Below, piece by piece: positions 43,436 to 50,920 of a stretch of 64,000 nucleotides of DNA. Location of the stretch: assembly GCA_964457585.1 (NCBI GenBank), contig CAYWFU010000008.1:5212-69211 (forward strand), in the 5' to 3' direction. Source of the DNA: CAYWFU01 sp964457585 (GTDB lineage: Bacteria > JACRDZ01). The position numbers and the translations under genes are program-made. Each line of letters opens with the position of its first letter. The stretch's first letter is position 1. The notes beneath the pieces are model-generated. The model saw only the letters and a program-made list of their open reading frames with translations, ran no database searches and had not been told where the DNA came from.

Positions 43436-43644
43436 TTTTGGAAATGAATGAAGATATTTTAACCGATAGCTATGAATTCATGAAAAAATATAATCTTTTG
43501 CCAAATGATTCTTTAATTCTATCAACTTGTAAATATTATGGAATAAATCATTTAGCTTCCTATAATTCTGATTTTAAAAAAGCTTGTAATGATGAAAATA
43601 TATTTTTAATAAATTCTATTTTGGAATTGAATAAAATTTAATTA
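43436..43644 (+). pseudogene. Truncated copy of the vapC 3' end
   Basis: From about 43436, DNA on the plus strand encodes MNEDILTDSYEFMKKYNLLP and continues to ...LELNKI. This is nearly identical to the last 65 residues of the PIN-domain gene at 48974-49423 on the minus strand. The N-terminal half of the PIN domain, with the first catalytic aspartate, is missing. It is therefore an inverted, roughly 206-base partial duplicate separating the signalling genes from the methyltransferase module. Confidence 0.85.
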
Positions 43645-43709
43645 AGCAGTTTTATTTTTAATAACATCTAAAATGCGATCTGTTTATAACTATTTATTAA
43701 GGAATGTTT

Positions 43710-44756
43710 ATGATAGGAATTGAACTTTTTTCAGGTGCAGGAGGAATGTCATTAGGAGCAATGCTAGCAGGCATTGATACCAAATTAGCAGTTGAAATTA
43801 ATCATTATGCTGCAAATACTTTTATATCAAACATTAAAAATCCAACATTAGTAATAGACGATATTCGAAATATTAAAGAATTTAATATCAAAAAAAAAGA
43901 ATCAAAAATTTTATTTGGTGGACCTCCATGCCAAGGATTTTCAAGTTCTAATCAAAAAACTAGAACTGTTGAAAATCAAAAAAATTGGTTATTTAAAGAA
44001 TTCATTCGATGTGCTAAATTAATTATGCCTGATTGGATTGTAATAGAAAATGTCAGAGGTTTAGTTGAGATGCAAAAAGGTTTTTTTCTTGAAGAAATAT
44101 TTGAAGATTTAAATAAATTAGGGTATACAATCAATTGTAAAGTTTTAAATGCAGCGGATTATGGAGTTCCTCAAAAGAGGGAAAGGGTTTTTATAATCGG
44201 TTCCCTTCATGGGATTGCTTTCAGTTTTCCTTCTCCATTAAATGGTGGATATATTTCTGTTAAAGATGCTATTTATGATTTACCTGAATTATCAAATGGA
44301 TGCCTTGAATATAAAATGAATTATCGCTTTTCGCCAATTTCTAATTATAGTAAAAAAATGCGCGGGAAGAAAAAAAAATCTATTAATAATTATGTTACTA
44401 AGAATTCTGATCTTGTTGTCAAAAGATACACACATATACCGCAAGGAGGAAACTGGCAGAATATTCCTGAAAAATTAATGTCAAATTATAAAGATCATAC
44501 AAGGTGTCATCATGGTATTTACAGGCGATTATCTGAAAATGAACCATCTGTTGTTATTGGAAATTACAGAAAGAATATGCTCATTCATCCAACACAAAAC
44601 AGAGGTCTTTCTGTAAGAGAAGCTGCAAGGCTTCAATCTTTCCCTGATTGGTTTGAATTTAAAGGTACACCAACAAGTCAGCAGCAGCAGGTAGGCGATG
44701 CAGTACCGCCGCTATTAGCACAAGCAGTATTCACTAGAATAATAGAGATGAGCTGA
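43710..44756 (+). CDS. DNA (cytosine-5) methyltransferase
   Basis: A 348-residue C5-cytosine methyltransferase with all major motifs: I FSGAGGMSLG (about residue 8), IV GGPPCQGFSSSN with the catalytic Cys (about residue 72), VI ENVRGL (about 115), VIII QKRERVFIIG (about 152), IX SVREAARLQSFPDW near residue 308 and X QVGDAVPPLLA (about 330). The target recognition region between VIII and IX is short. ATG at 43710 is used, with AAGGA upstream; ATG at 43704 is a less likely alternative. It is the first gene of a tight four-gene operon and faces a vsr gene at the operon's other end. C5 methylation plus Vsr mismatch repair fits a Dcm/Vsr-type pairing. Confidence 0.93.
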   Translation: MIGIELFSGAGGMSLGAMLAGIDTKLAVEINHYAANTFISNIKNPTLVIDDIRNIKEFNIKKKESKILFGGPPCQGFSSSNQKTRTVENQKNWLFKEFIRCAKLIMPDWIVIENVRGLVEMQKGFFLEEIFEDLNKLGYTINCKVLNAADYGVPQKRERVFIIGSLHGIAFSFPSPLNGGYISVKDAIYDLPELSNGCLEYKMNYRFSPISNYSKKMRGKKKKSINNYVTKNSDLVVKRYTHIPQGGNWQNIPEKLMSNYKDHTRCHHGIYRRLSENEPSVVIGNYRKNMLIHPTQNRGLSVREAARLQSFPDWFEFKGTPTSQQQQVGDAVPPLLAQAVFTRIIEMS

Positions 44757-44757
44757 T

Positions 44758-45792
44758 ATGAAACTAAAAAATGGAACCATAGAAGACTGGCTTAAAAATC
44801 CACCTAAAAATGCATTTCACTTAGGTAAACGAATAGATTACTATTCATTATATATAGCTTTGAAAACCTATTTAGAAAATAATGTACATAAACAAGTAAA
44901 TTATGGTGCAAACCTTAAAGATCCGGATATTTTAATAAATGACCATGGGATTGATCATGTTAATACTGTAATTGAAAAAGCTTCTGAACTAATATCTTGC
45001 AATGAATGCAAATTAACAGCATTTGAAATTTATATACTTTTATTGTGTATTCAATTGCATGATGTTGGGAATATTTTTGGCAGGTATAATCATGAATTAA
45101 ATATAGAAAAAATTATGTCAGAAGCAAAAAAATTATGTGGCAGAGATGTTGTTGAGATGATCACGATAAAAAAAATTGCACAGGCACATGGTGGAGAGAT
45201 AAGAGGAGTTACAGATAAAAAAGATACAATTAGTGTTTTAAGAGAAAAAGAAGCATTACTCGATGGTGAAATTCACAAGCAGGCAATTGCAGGCATACTA
45301 AGATTTGCAGATGAACTATCGGATGATAAAAGAAGGGCTTTTGCGACATTGTTAAAAGAAAATAAAATTCCCAAAAAAAGTGAAGTTTTTCATGCATATG
45401 CATCATGTTTAGATGCAGCAGTAATAAAACATAATGAAAAAGCTATTGAATTAAATTTTAAAATACCAAAAGAATTTGCTATAAGATCTTTTGGCAAAAT
45501 GGATACAGATATCCTTTTATTAGATGAGATTTATAATAGATCTGTTAAGATGCATTTAGAACGAATCTATTGCATGAGATTTCTAAAAAGAATAATTAAT
45601 ATTGAAAAAATTACAGTTTTAATTAAATTTTATGACAAATATTTAGATGATATAATACCAATAAGTTTTGAATTATGTGAGTCAGGTTATCCTAAGGTAA
45701 ATAGTGAAATTTATGATCTATGTCCATCACTACATGATCGTAGTGGAAATAAAATTACTGGTGAATATATAAAAAACAAAATAGGTGCTTAA
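44758..45792 (+). CDS. HD-domain phosphohydrolase-like protein of conflict-system type
   Basis: A 344-residue protein whose N-terminal 200 residues form an HD domain: DHGIDHVNTVIEKA (about residue 62), LHDVGNIFGRYNHE (about 100), AQAHGGE (about 141) and ILRFADELSDDKRRA (about 180). The latter motif, with a conserved Asp and basic residue, recalls the HD-CE group described in bacterial conflict systems and some eukaryotic proteins. The C-terminal third is mixed alpha/beta with no recognised family. It begins 1 base after the methyltransferase stop and overlaps the ATPase region, so it is translationally linked. A nucleotidase or nucleotide-signal role is inference. Confidence 0.8.
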   Translation: MKLKNGTIEDWLKNPPKNAFHLGKRIDYYSLYIALKTYLENNVHKQVNYGANLKDPDILINDHGIDHVNTVIEKASELISCNECKLTAFEIYILLLCIQLHDVGNIFGRYNHELNIEKIMSEAKKLCGRDVVEMITIKKIAQAHGGEIRGVTDKKDTISVLREKEALLDGEIHKQAIAGILRFADELSDDKRRAFATLLKENKIPKKSEVFHAYASCLDAAVIKHNEKAIELNFKIPKEFAIRSFGKMDTDILLLDEIYNRSVKMHLERIYCMRFLKRIINIEKITVLIKFYDKYLDDIIPISFELCESGYPKVNSEIYDLCPSLHDRSGNKITGEYIKNKIGA

Positions 45793-45793
45793 A

Positions 45794-47572
45794 ATGAATT
45801 TTGAATTAAAAAGTCCATTCGAATATACGTCGCCTGAAGCTATTCCAGCAAAAGACCTCATCGATTTATTTGTTCCTGTTTTTGGTGAATATTACAATGT
45901 CCCAAATGCAGGACATACATTTATTAATGGACCAAGAGGTTGTGGAAAAAGTATGATGTTCAGATATATGTGCCCTGACTGTCAAAGCATTGTTCAAGAG
46001 AAAAAAATCAGTGAATTAGATTATTTTGCCATTCATATCCCAATTAAAGAAGGACAATTAACAAAGACCGATTTTTATTTGCTCACCAATAAACATGGTG
46101 AAGCACTTCTTAGTGAACATTTTATGATAGTAAATTTTACAATAAAGATTTTAGAAAAATTAGGGGATACTTCATTTGATGATTCAGAGGTAAACATAAA
46201 TACATTAAAAAATTTTTATAATAATTCTTTTCAAAAACTATTAAATTATGCAAGATGGGATAAAGCTACTCCACTATCTCCAGAATCAAATAATATCAAA
46301 TCAATTTTTTATCACATGAAAGAAATATGCTCAGAAATACATAAAGAATTTACGCAGAACTTTATATATAAAATTGCAGGTGCTACAGATCAATTACCTT
46401 ATAATGGTGCAATCTGCCTATTTTCAGATTTTTTATTACCTATTTTAACTAAAATAAAAGAGCTACCTTTTATGCCTAAGCGTCCGATTTATTTATTGAT
46501 AGATGATGCGGATAACCTTAATGAAATTCAAACAAAGATTCTTAATGCATGGGTATCTATGCGTACATCAAAAGATGTTAGTTTTAAAATATCAACACAG
46601 CTAAATTATAAAACTTATAGGACAATTAATAATTCAAGAATTGACACTCCGCATGATTATTCTGAGATCAACATTTCAGATATTTATACTACAAAGCAAA
46701 CTATATATAAAGATCGAGTTAAGGAGGCTGTTGAAAGAAGGTTGAAAAAGTTTGGCTATAAAGATGTCAGTGCAGAAGAATTTTTTCCGGTGGATAAAGC
46801 TCAAGAAATAAAAATCAAAACATTATTTAATGAATATCAAAATAAATTTGAAGGGAAAAAGGGATATGATTATGCATATCGCTATGCTAGACCGGATTTT
46901 ATGAAATCTTTAAAAGGGAACTTAAACACCTTTAGTTATGCTGGTTTTGATAGCTTAGTAACCATATCATCAGGAATTATAAGAAATTTTATTGAGTTTG
47001 CAAATCGTATGTGTGCCAGCCAAATGGCAAATCCTGATAAAAAAGATTTAAAGTATGTAGAACCCAAAATTCAAGACGATGAAATTAAAGAATATTCAAA
47101 CTGGTTTTTCGATGAAAATTTTTCAAGGTTAAGAGAGGATGCTGCTAATACAACTGATGAAATTAATGATTTTGATAAACTCCGAAATTTGATTGAAGCA
47201 CTTGGGCAAACCTTTCACTTAATTCTTTTTTCAGATGCTACTGAAAGAAGAGTGTTTTCTTTTGCTCTGCAAAATGATCCTGATGCTGAACTAAGAAGAA
47301 TTTTAAATTTAGGTGTACAATATGGTTACTTTCAGAAATCACTTATTGGAAATAAAATGGGAACAGGTAAAGCTAAACTTTATATTTTAAATAGATTATT
47401 GGCACCGTATTTTAAATTAGATCCAACAAGTTTTGCAGGATATAAATTTGTTACTTGTGACGTTTTAAAAGAAGCTTTATATAAACCAAAGACACTTATT
47501 GGAAGAATAAAGAACAATGGGATTGATACTGTTTTCGATAATTCTCAACTTTCGCTGTTCAAGGATGAATAA
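45794..47572 (+). CDS. ORC/CDC6-like P-loop ATPase
   Basis: A 592-residue ATPase. Walker A is NGPRGCGKSMMFRY (about residue 46) and Walker B is IYLLIDDADNLNE (about residue 234). After it comes a sensor-like stretch (VSFKISTQLNYKTYRT). The domain order resembles the ORC/CDC6-like AAA/STAND ATPases found in bacterial defence operons. The last 150 residues contain a possible winged-helix region (ILNLGVQYGYFQKSLIG). ATG at 45794 is selected over an upstream GTG because AGGTG lies at the right distance. It overlaps the next gene by one base (TAATG). It probably acts as the switch or sensor of the module. Confidence 0.8.
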   Translation: MNFELKSPFEYTSPEAIPAKDLIDLFVPVFGEYYNVPNAGHTFINGPRGCGKSMMFRYMCPDCQSIVQEKKISELDYFAIHIPIKEGQLTKTDFYLLTNKHGEALLSEHFMIVNFTIKILEKLGDTSFDDSEVNINTLKNFYNNSFQKLLNYARWDKATPLSPESNNIKSIFYHMKEICSEIHKEFTQNFIYKIAGATDQLPYNGAICLFSDFLLPILTKIKELPFMPKRPIYLLIDDADNLNEIQTKILNAWVSMRTSKDVSFKISTQLNYKTYRTINNSRIDTPHDYSEINISDIYTTKQTIYKDRVKEAVERRLKKFGYKDVSAEEFFPVDKAQEIKIKTLFNEYQNKFEGKKGYDYAYRYARPDFMKSLKGNLNTFSYAGFDSLVTISSGIIRNFIEFANRMCASQMANPDKKDLKYVEPKIQDDEIKEYSNWFFDENFSRLREDAANTTDEINDFDKLRNLIEALGQTFHLILFSDATERRVFSFALQNDPDAELRRILNLGVQYGYFQKSLIGNKMGTGKAKLYILNRLLAPYFKLDPTSFAGYKFVTCDVLKEALYKPKTLIGRIKNNGIDTVFDNSQLSLFKDE

Positions 47573-48525
47573 TGATTAAACTCAAACAGATTAAGGAAAA
47601 TATAAAAGATAAAATTGATGTTTTTATTTGCTCATCAAGCTTTGAAGATCGTTGTTTTTCCATACCTAGCGAAGCAGTAAAGCTAGACATAACTTCTAAG
47701 TTAATCTTTTATGTAAAAGACTTAGATAATAAAATAGTTCAAAATGCCGATAAACTTGTCTCTATTCTCGGAAATGATTCACAAAAAATTGATCTGCAAA
47801 TAAATGATCCAGCCCAATCATTTAATAATATGAACATTGCTTTGAATAAAATATTTTCAAAAGAGAAATCACAATCTTATTTGCTGGATATAACAACTTT
47901 TACTCATGAAGGCTTATTAATGATCTTCAAGCTGCTTCAGCTCAAATTGAAAAAAAATGATAAATTAGTTTTATGTTATAACGGAGCAAAAGAATATTCA
48001 TATAATGAGACTGATCCTAAAAAAAAATGGCTTTCAAAGGGAATTCATACAATTAGATCGATAGTTGGATATCCAGGGCTATTAGATCCATCTAAAAAAA
48101 ATCACCTGGTTGTCTTATTTGGTTTTGAAGAAGAACGGACAAAACAATTAATTGATATTTTTGAGTATGATTTAGTATCTCTTGCTTTTGGCAGTAAAAA
48201 TGCTTCAATAAATGAAAATCATCAGCAATTAAATGAATCTCGCCATGAAGAATTATTTAAATTTTATAAAAATGCAGAAAAATTTGAAATTTCTTTAGTT
48301 GATGCTATACAAACGAAAATACAGATTCTTTCATATATCAAAAAATTTCCTGACTATAATACAGTAATAGCACCAATGAACAATAAAATTTCATCTATTG
48401 GTACAGCTTTAGCATCTATTGAAAATCCCGAGATTCAATTATGTTATGTAACTGCTAATCAATACAATTTTGAAGCTTATTCACAACCAAATGATGATTG
48501 CTACTTGTTTGAAATAAAATTTTAA
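47572..48525 (+). CDS. Unrecognised 317-residue protein of the ATPase module
   Basis: A soluble 317-residue protein with no match I can name. It seems to contain two similar halves. The first has VFICSSSFEDRC (about residue 17) and YLLDITTFTHEGLLMIFKLL (about 102). The second has LVVLFGFEEERT (about 182) and TVIAPMNNKISSIGTAL (about 265). Each half pairs a strand ending in F-E-[DE]-x-R or F-E-E-E-R with a later strand-turn-helix of the kind seen in Rossmann-like nucleotide sensors. This suggests two Rossmann-like domains, as in CARF/SAVED-like sensors, but that is inference. It is fused by overlap to the ATPase gene and is a candidate effector or sensor. Confidence 0.6.
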   Translation: MIKLKQIKENIKDKIDVFICSSSFEDRCFSIPSEAVKLDITSKLIFYVKDLDNKIVQNADKLVSILGNDSQKIDLQINDPAQSFNNMNIALNKIFSKEKSQSYLLDITTFTHEGLLMIFKLLQLKLKKNDKLVLCYNGAKEYSYNETDPKKKWLSKGIHTIRSIVGYPGLLDPSKKNHLVVLFGFEEERTKQLIDIFEYDLVSLAFGSKNASINENHQQLNESRHEELFKFYKNAEKFEISLVDAIQTKIQILSYIKKFPDYNTVIAPMNNKISSIGTALASIENPEIQLCYVTANQYNFEAYSQPNDDCYLFEIKF

Positions 48526-48532
48526 GAAAAAT

Positions 48533-48946
48533 TTATTGAATTTTTGATGCTAATTTTAAAAGAGTCTTTTTTGCTTTATCTTTCCGCAATTGACATTCCC
48601 AAACTGTATAGATATTCCAACCAAGTTTTTTGAGCTCTTTATTATGGAGTTTATCTTTATTAATATTGTTTTGAATTTTTGGGATCCAATATTCTTGCCT
48701 CGTTTTTGGAATTACAAAATATTTGCATCCTTTGTGTCCATGCCAAAAACAGCCATGGACAAAAATAACTGTTTTATATTTTTTTAAAACAATATCTGGC
48801 TTACCCGGAAGGGACTTAATATACAGGCGAAACCTATAACCAAAGTCGTGCAAAAATTTTCTAACTCTTATTTCAGGTTTAGTATTTTTTGCTCTAATCC
48901 GGCTCATATTGTAACTTCTAATCTTAAGACTATGCATATCTGTCAT
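48533..48946 (-). CDS. vsr: Very short patch repair (Vsr) endonuclease
   Basis: A 137-residue Vsr endonuclease, which nicks next to T:G mismatches made by deamination of 5-methylcytosine. Hallmarks are MSRIRAKNTKPE (about residue 14), GKPDIVLKKYKTVIFVHGCF (catalytic Asp about residue 50, and His) and WHGHKGCKYF, then WIPKIQNN. The length is normal. It converges with the 317-residue gene, with 7 bases between stops. Its pairing with a C5 methyltransferase at the other end of the cassette is the expected functional link. In some defence loci Vsr-like nucleases act as restriction nucleases instead. Confidence 0.92.
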   Translation of the reverse strand: MTDMHSLKIRSYNMSRIRAKNTKPEIRVRKFLHDFGYRFRLYIKSLPGKPDIVLKKYKTVIFVHGCFWHGHKGCKYFVIPKTRQEYWIPKIQNNINKDKLHNKELKKLGWNIYTVWECQLRKDKAKKTLLKLASKIQ

Positions 48947-48973
48947 ATTTTATATAATTTTATATTCCATTAA

Positions 48974-49423
48974 TTAAATTTGATTCAATTCCAGAATAGA
49001 ACTTATTAAAGAAATATTTTCATCTTTACATGGTTTTTTAAAATCAGAATCATAAGAAGCTAAATGATTTATTCCGTAATATTTGCATGTTGATAATATT
49101 AAAGAATCATTTGGCAAAAGATTATATTTTTTCATGAATTCATAGCTATCGGTTAAAATATCTTCATTCATTTCCAATATCTTAAAATTTTCTATCAATT
49201 CTATAGGTTCATATTGATATAATGTTTCATTAATTATATTTGAGCTTTTCAAGGTTAAAGGTGATTTTCCGGTCATTGCTGATAAAAAATGAAATATAAA
49301 TTCACTGTAAACAATATGATTAATATCACATTCATAAGGAAATTTAAGAATCGTTTCTAACAATTCTGTATTTGCACCTTTGATGTATTCCACTAAAATT
49401 GAAGAATCAATAAAAATTCTCAT
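48974..49423 (-). CDS. vapC: PIN-domain toxin of a VapBC pair
   Basis: A 149-residue PIN-domain RNase. The first acidic residue is in MRIFIDSSILVEYIKG (Asp6), the middle Glu is in YSEF (about residue 40) and the later Asp is in LLPNDSLILSTC (about 107) with ASYDSDF near 125. ATG at 49423 is chosen because it overlaps the antitoxin stop (ATGA); the frame is open four codons further. A 206-base inverted copy of its 3' half lies at 43436-43641. The family cleaves tRNA or rRNA when released by its antitoxin. Confidence 0.88.
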   Translation of the reverse strand: MRIFIDSSILVEYIKGANTELLETILKFPYECDINHIVYSEFIFHFLSAMTGKSPLTLKSSNIINETLYQYEPIELIENFKILEMNEDILTDSYEFMKKYNLLPNDSLILSTCKYYGINHLASYDSDFKKPCKDENISLISSILELNQI

Positions 49424-49620
49424 TGCAGATACCATTCTTCTTCTATATTTTTATTAATTTTGTACTTTGCAATTCCTTTGAATCTCTGTATAGGAATAAC
49501 CTTATCCCATTTTTCTGAATTTGATTTTAGGTCAGCTAATTTTTTAATTGCTTCAGATAAATTGTTTGCTTTTATTTTCAAATTAGAAACAGAAGGAATA
49601 TCAATTACTAATTTGCCCAT
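49420..49620 (-). CDS. vapB: VapB-like antitoxin
   Basis: A 66-residue protein directly upstream of vapC with a 4-base overlap. It has a short N-terminal strand (MGKLVIDIPS) typical of antitoxin DNA-binding heads, an internal helix (NNLSEAIKKLADL), and a C-terminal tail that would cover the toxin. The start at 49620 follows GGAGG; an earlier in-frame codon lacks a ribosome site. Its upstream region carries an inverted motif (ACCTTTT...AAAAAGGT, about 49651-49669) that could be the autoregulatory operator. It is divergent from the serine-recombinase fragment. Confidence 0.78.
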   Translation of the reverse strand: MGKLVIDIPSVSNLKIKANNLSEAIKKLADLKSNSEKWDKVIPIQRFKGIAKYKINKNIEEEWYLQ

Positions 49621-49679
49621 TTTAATTTCCTCCAATTTAGCTATATTTTAACCTTTTACATAAAAAGGTCAAGAATAAA

Positions 49680-49811
49680 ATGTTAAAAGCAGTAGGATAT
49701 ATCAGAGTGTCAACAGGTAAACAGGTTTTTGGTTTTTCTATAGATGCGCAGGATGAAAAATTAAGAGCATATGCAAAAAGGCAGAACTATGTGTATCTAC
49801 GACACATATAA
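49680..49811 (+). pseudogene. N-terminal fragment of a serine recombinase
   Basis: ATG at 49680 opens MLKAVGYIRVSTGKQVFGFS followed by IDAQDEKLRAYAKRQ, the classic N-terminus of a resolvase/invertase-family serine recombinase with the catalytic Ser in RVST. Only 43 codons remain before TAA, so over 90% of a large serine recombinase (or most of a small one) is missing. A shorter relic of the same gene start lies at 37480-37545 in opposite orientation. The two probably mark the edges of a formerly mobile island. Confidence 0.8.
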
Positions 49812-49834
49812 TATTAAAATCAAAACCTGCAACA

Positions 49835-50788
49835 CTATAACGGCTTTTCCCATATCGGGGACGCATATACAGCATAAATATTTTTTTCAAACCAATTTTC
49901 TAATTTAGATGAATCTAAAGCTACATTTCCTATTCTGGGTGGGCCATTTATCTCTTCATGTCTGGATAATTTATGTAATAAACTTTTAGAGTAATTCCCT
50001 TTTTTAATTATCTTCTCTCCAAGCGCATATAAACTTATTGCCTCTAATCCCCCTAAATGAAAAAGCCCTTTCATTTGTTTGCAAAATACATGAAGCACTA
50101 TTTCAGCTAATTCATCACAGCGAATAAAACTGCGCACTTCATCATGAAACAAAGTCATAGGTAAATTTTTTTTAAATCGTTTTTCTATAAAATCAATCGG
50201 TCCTTTAGTCCCTGTTAAAGAGTCTCCCATCGGCAGTCCCAATCGTAAAATACAATTATATTCAGCGCCAGAAATTTCTTCCTCAGCTTGTAATAATGTT
50301 TTTCCAACAACACTGACTGGATCCGCCTTATGATTTTCCGAATAACCATTTTGAGGCGGATTAATTCCTGAAAAAACTAGATCAGAACTCAAAAACATAA
50401 TATATGCAGATGCGCCAAAAATATTCACAATATTGCGTGCGCCTCCTTTATTTATTGACTGTGCCCATTCTGGACGATCTTCACAAGCATCTAAATCACA
50501 AACTCCTGCTCCATGAATAATATGTGTTGGATTAAATGTCTTTTTAATTTTTTCAAATTCAATATTATCGGTAATACAAAGGGAATATATATTTTCCCCG
50601 CTGGGAATATTCATTTTAGGAGAACGAACTGCCAGCAACTGTTCTTTAGGAACAAGCTGTTTCAATCTTTTATAAATCGGCCAGCCATGTATTGATGTCA
50701 CACCTGTTACCAGCACACGCCAATCAGATGGAATTTGAGGCACGACTATATTATTATATTTATCTGTAAAAAAACTCGGAAACTGCAT
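49835..50788 (-). CDS. Extended SDR / dTDP-4-dehydrorhamnose reductase-like protein, catalytic motif altered
   Basis: A 317-residue extended short-chain dehydrogenase of the RmlD/NAD-dependent epimerase type. The N-terminal Rossmann segment is present but modified (VLVTGVTSIHGW), followed by HGAGVCDLDACE and MFLSSDLVFSG. The active-site YxxxK of the family is not seen: the aligned position reads DPVSVVGKTLLQAEEEI, where RmlD-type enzymes have Y-G-x-x-K, so Tyr and Lys are replaced by Val and Leu. It may be an inactive or repurposed homologue. TTGGAG precedes ATG. It stands between the recombinase fragment and an IS-type repeat; transfer with the island is possible. Confidence 0.75.
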   Translation of the reverse strand: MQFPSFFTDKYNNIVVPQIPSDWRVLVTGVTSIHGWPIYKRLKQLVPKEQLLAVRSPKMNIPSGENIYSLCITDNIEFEKIKKTFNPTHIIHGAGVCDLDACEDRPEWAQSINKGGARNIVNIFGASAYIMFLSSDLVFSGINPPQNGYSENHKADPVSVVGKTLLQAEEEISGAEYNCILRLGLPMGDSLTGTKGPIDFIEKRFKKNLPMTLFHDEVRSFIRCDELAEIVLHVFCKQMKGLFHLGGLEAISLYALGEKIIKKGNYSKSLLHKLSRHEEINGPPRIGNVALDSSKLENWFEKNIYAVYASPIWEKPL

Positions 50789-50805
50789 AAAATTTTACTC
50801 CAATA

Positions 50806-50876
50806 TATACCCAAGCTAATCAGGTTTGCGAATTTATAACATCATCTGTACTTCATCTTCTCGACTTTCTCTTTTA
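50806..50876. repeat. Left arm of an inverted repeat flanking the IS1634-like gene (shortened)
   Basis: TATACCCAAGCTAATCAGGT and following bases, then TCTCGACTTTCTCTTTT, match in reverse the two ends of the 151-base right arm at 52793-52943, with about 80 internal bases missing. With that arm it brackets the transposase gene. Confidence 0.65.
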
Positions 50877-50920
50877 ACCGCTAAAACACTTATGGCTGTA
50901 AGATGTAAGGTGTAAACCAA

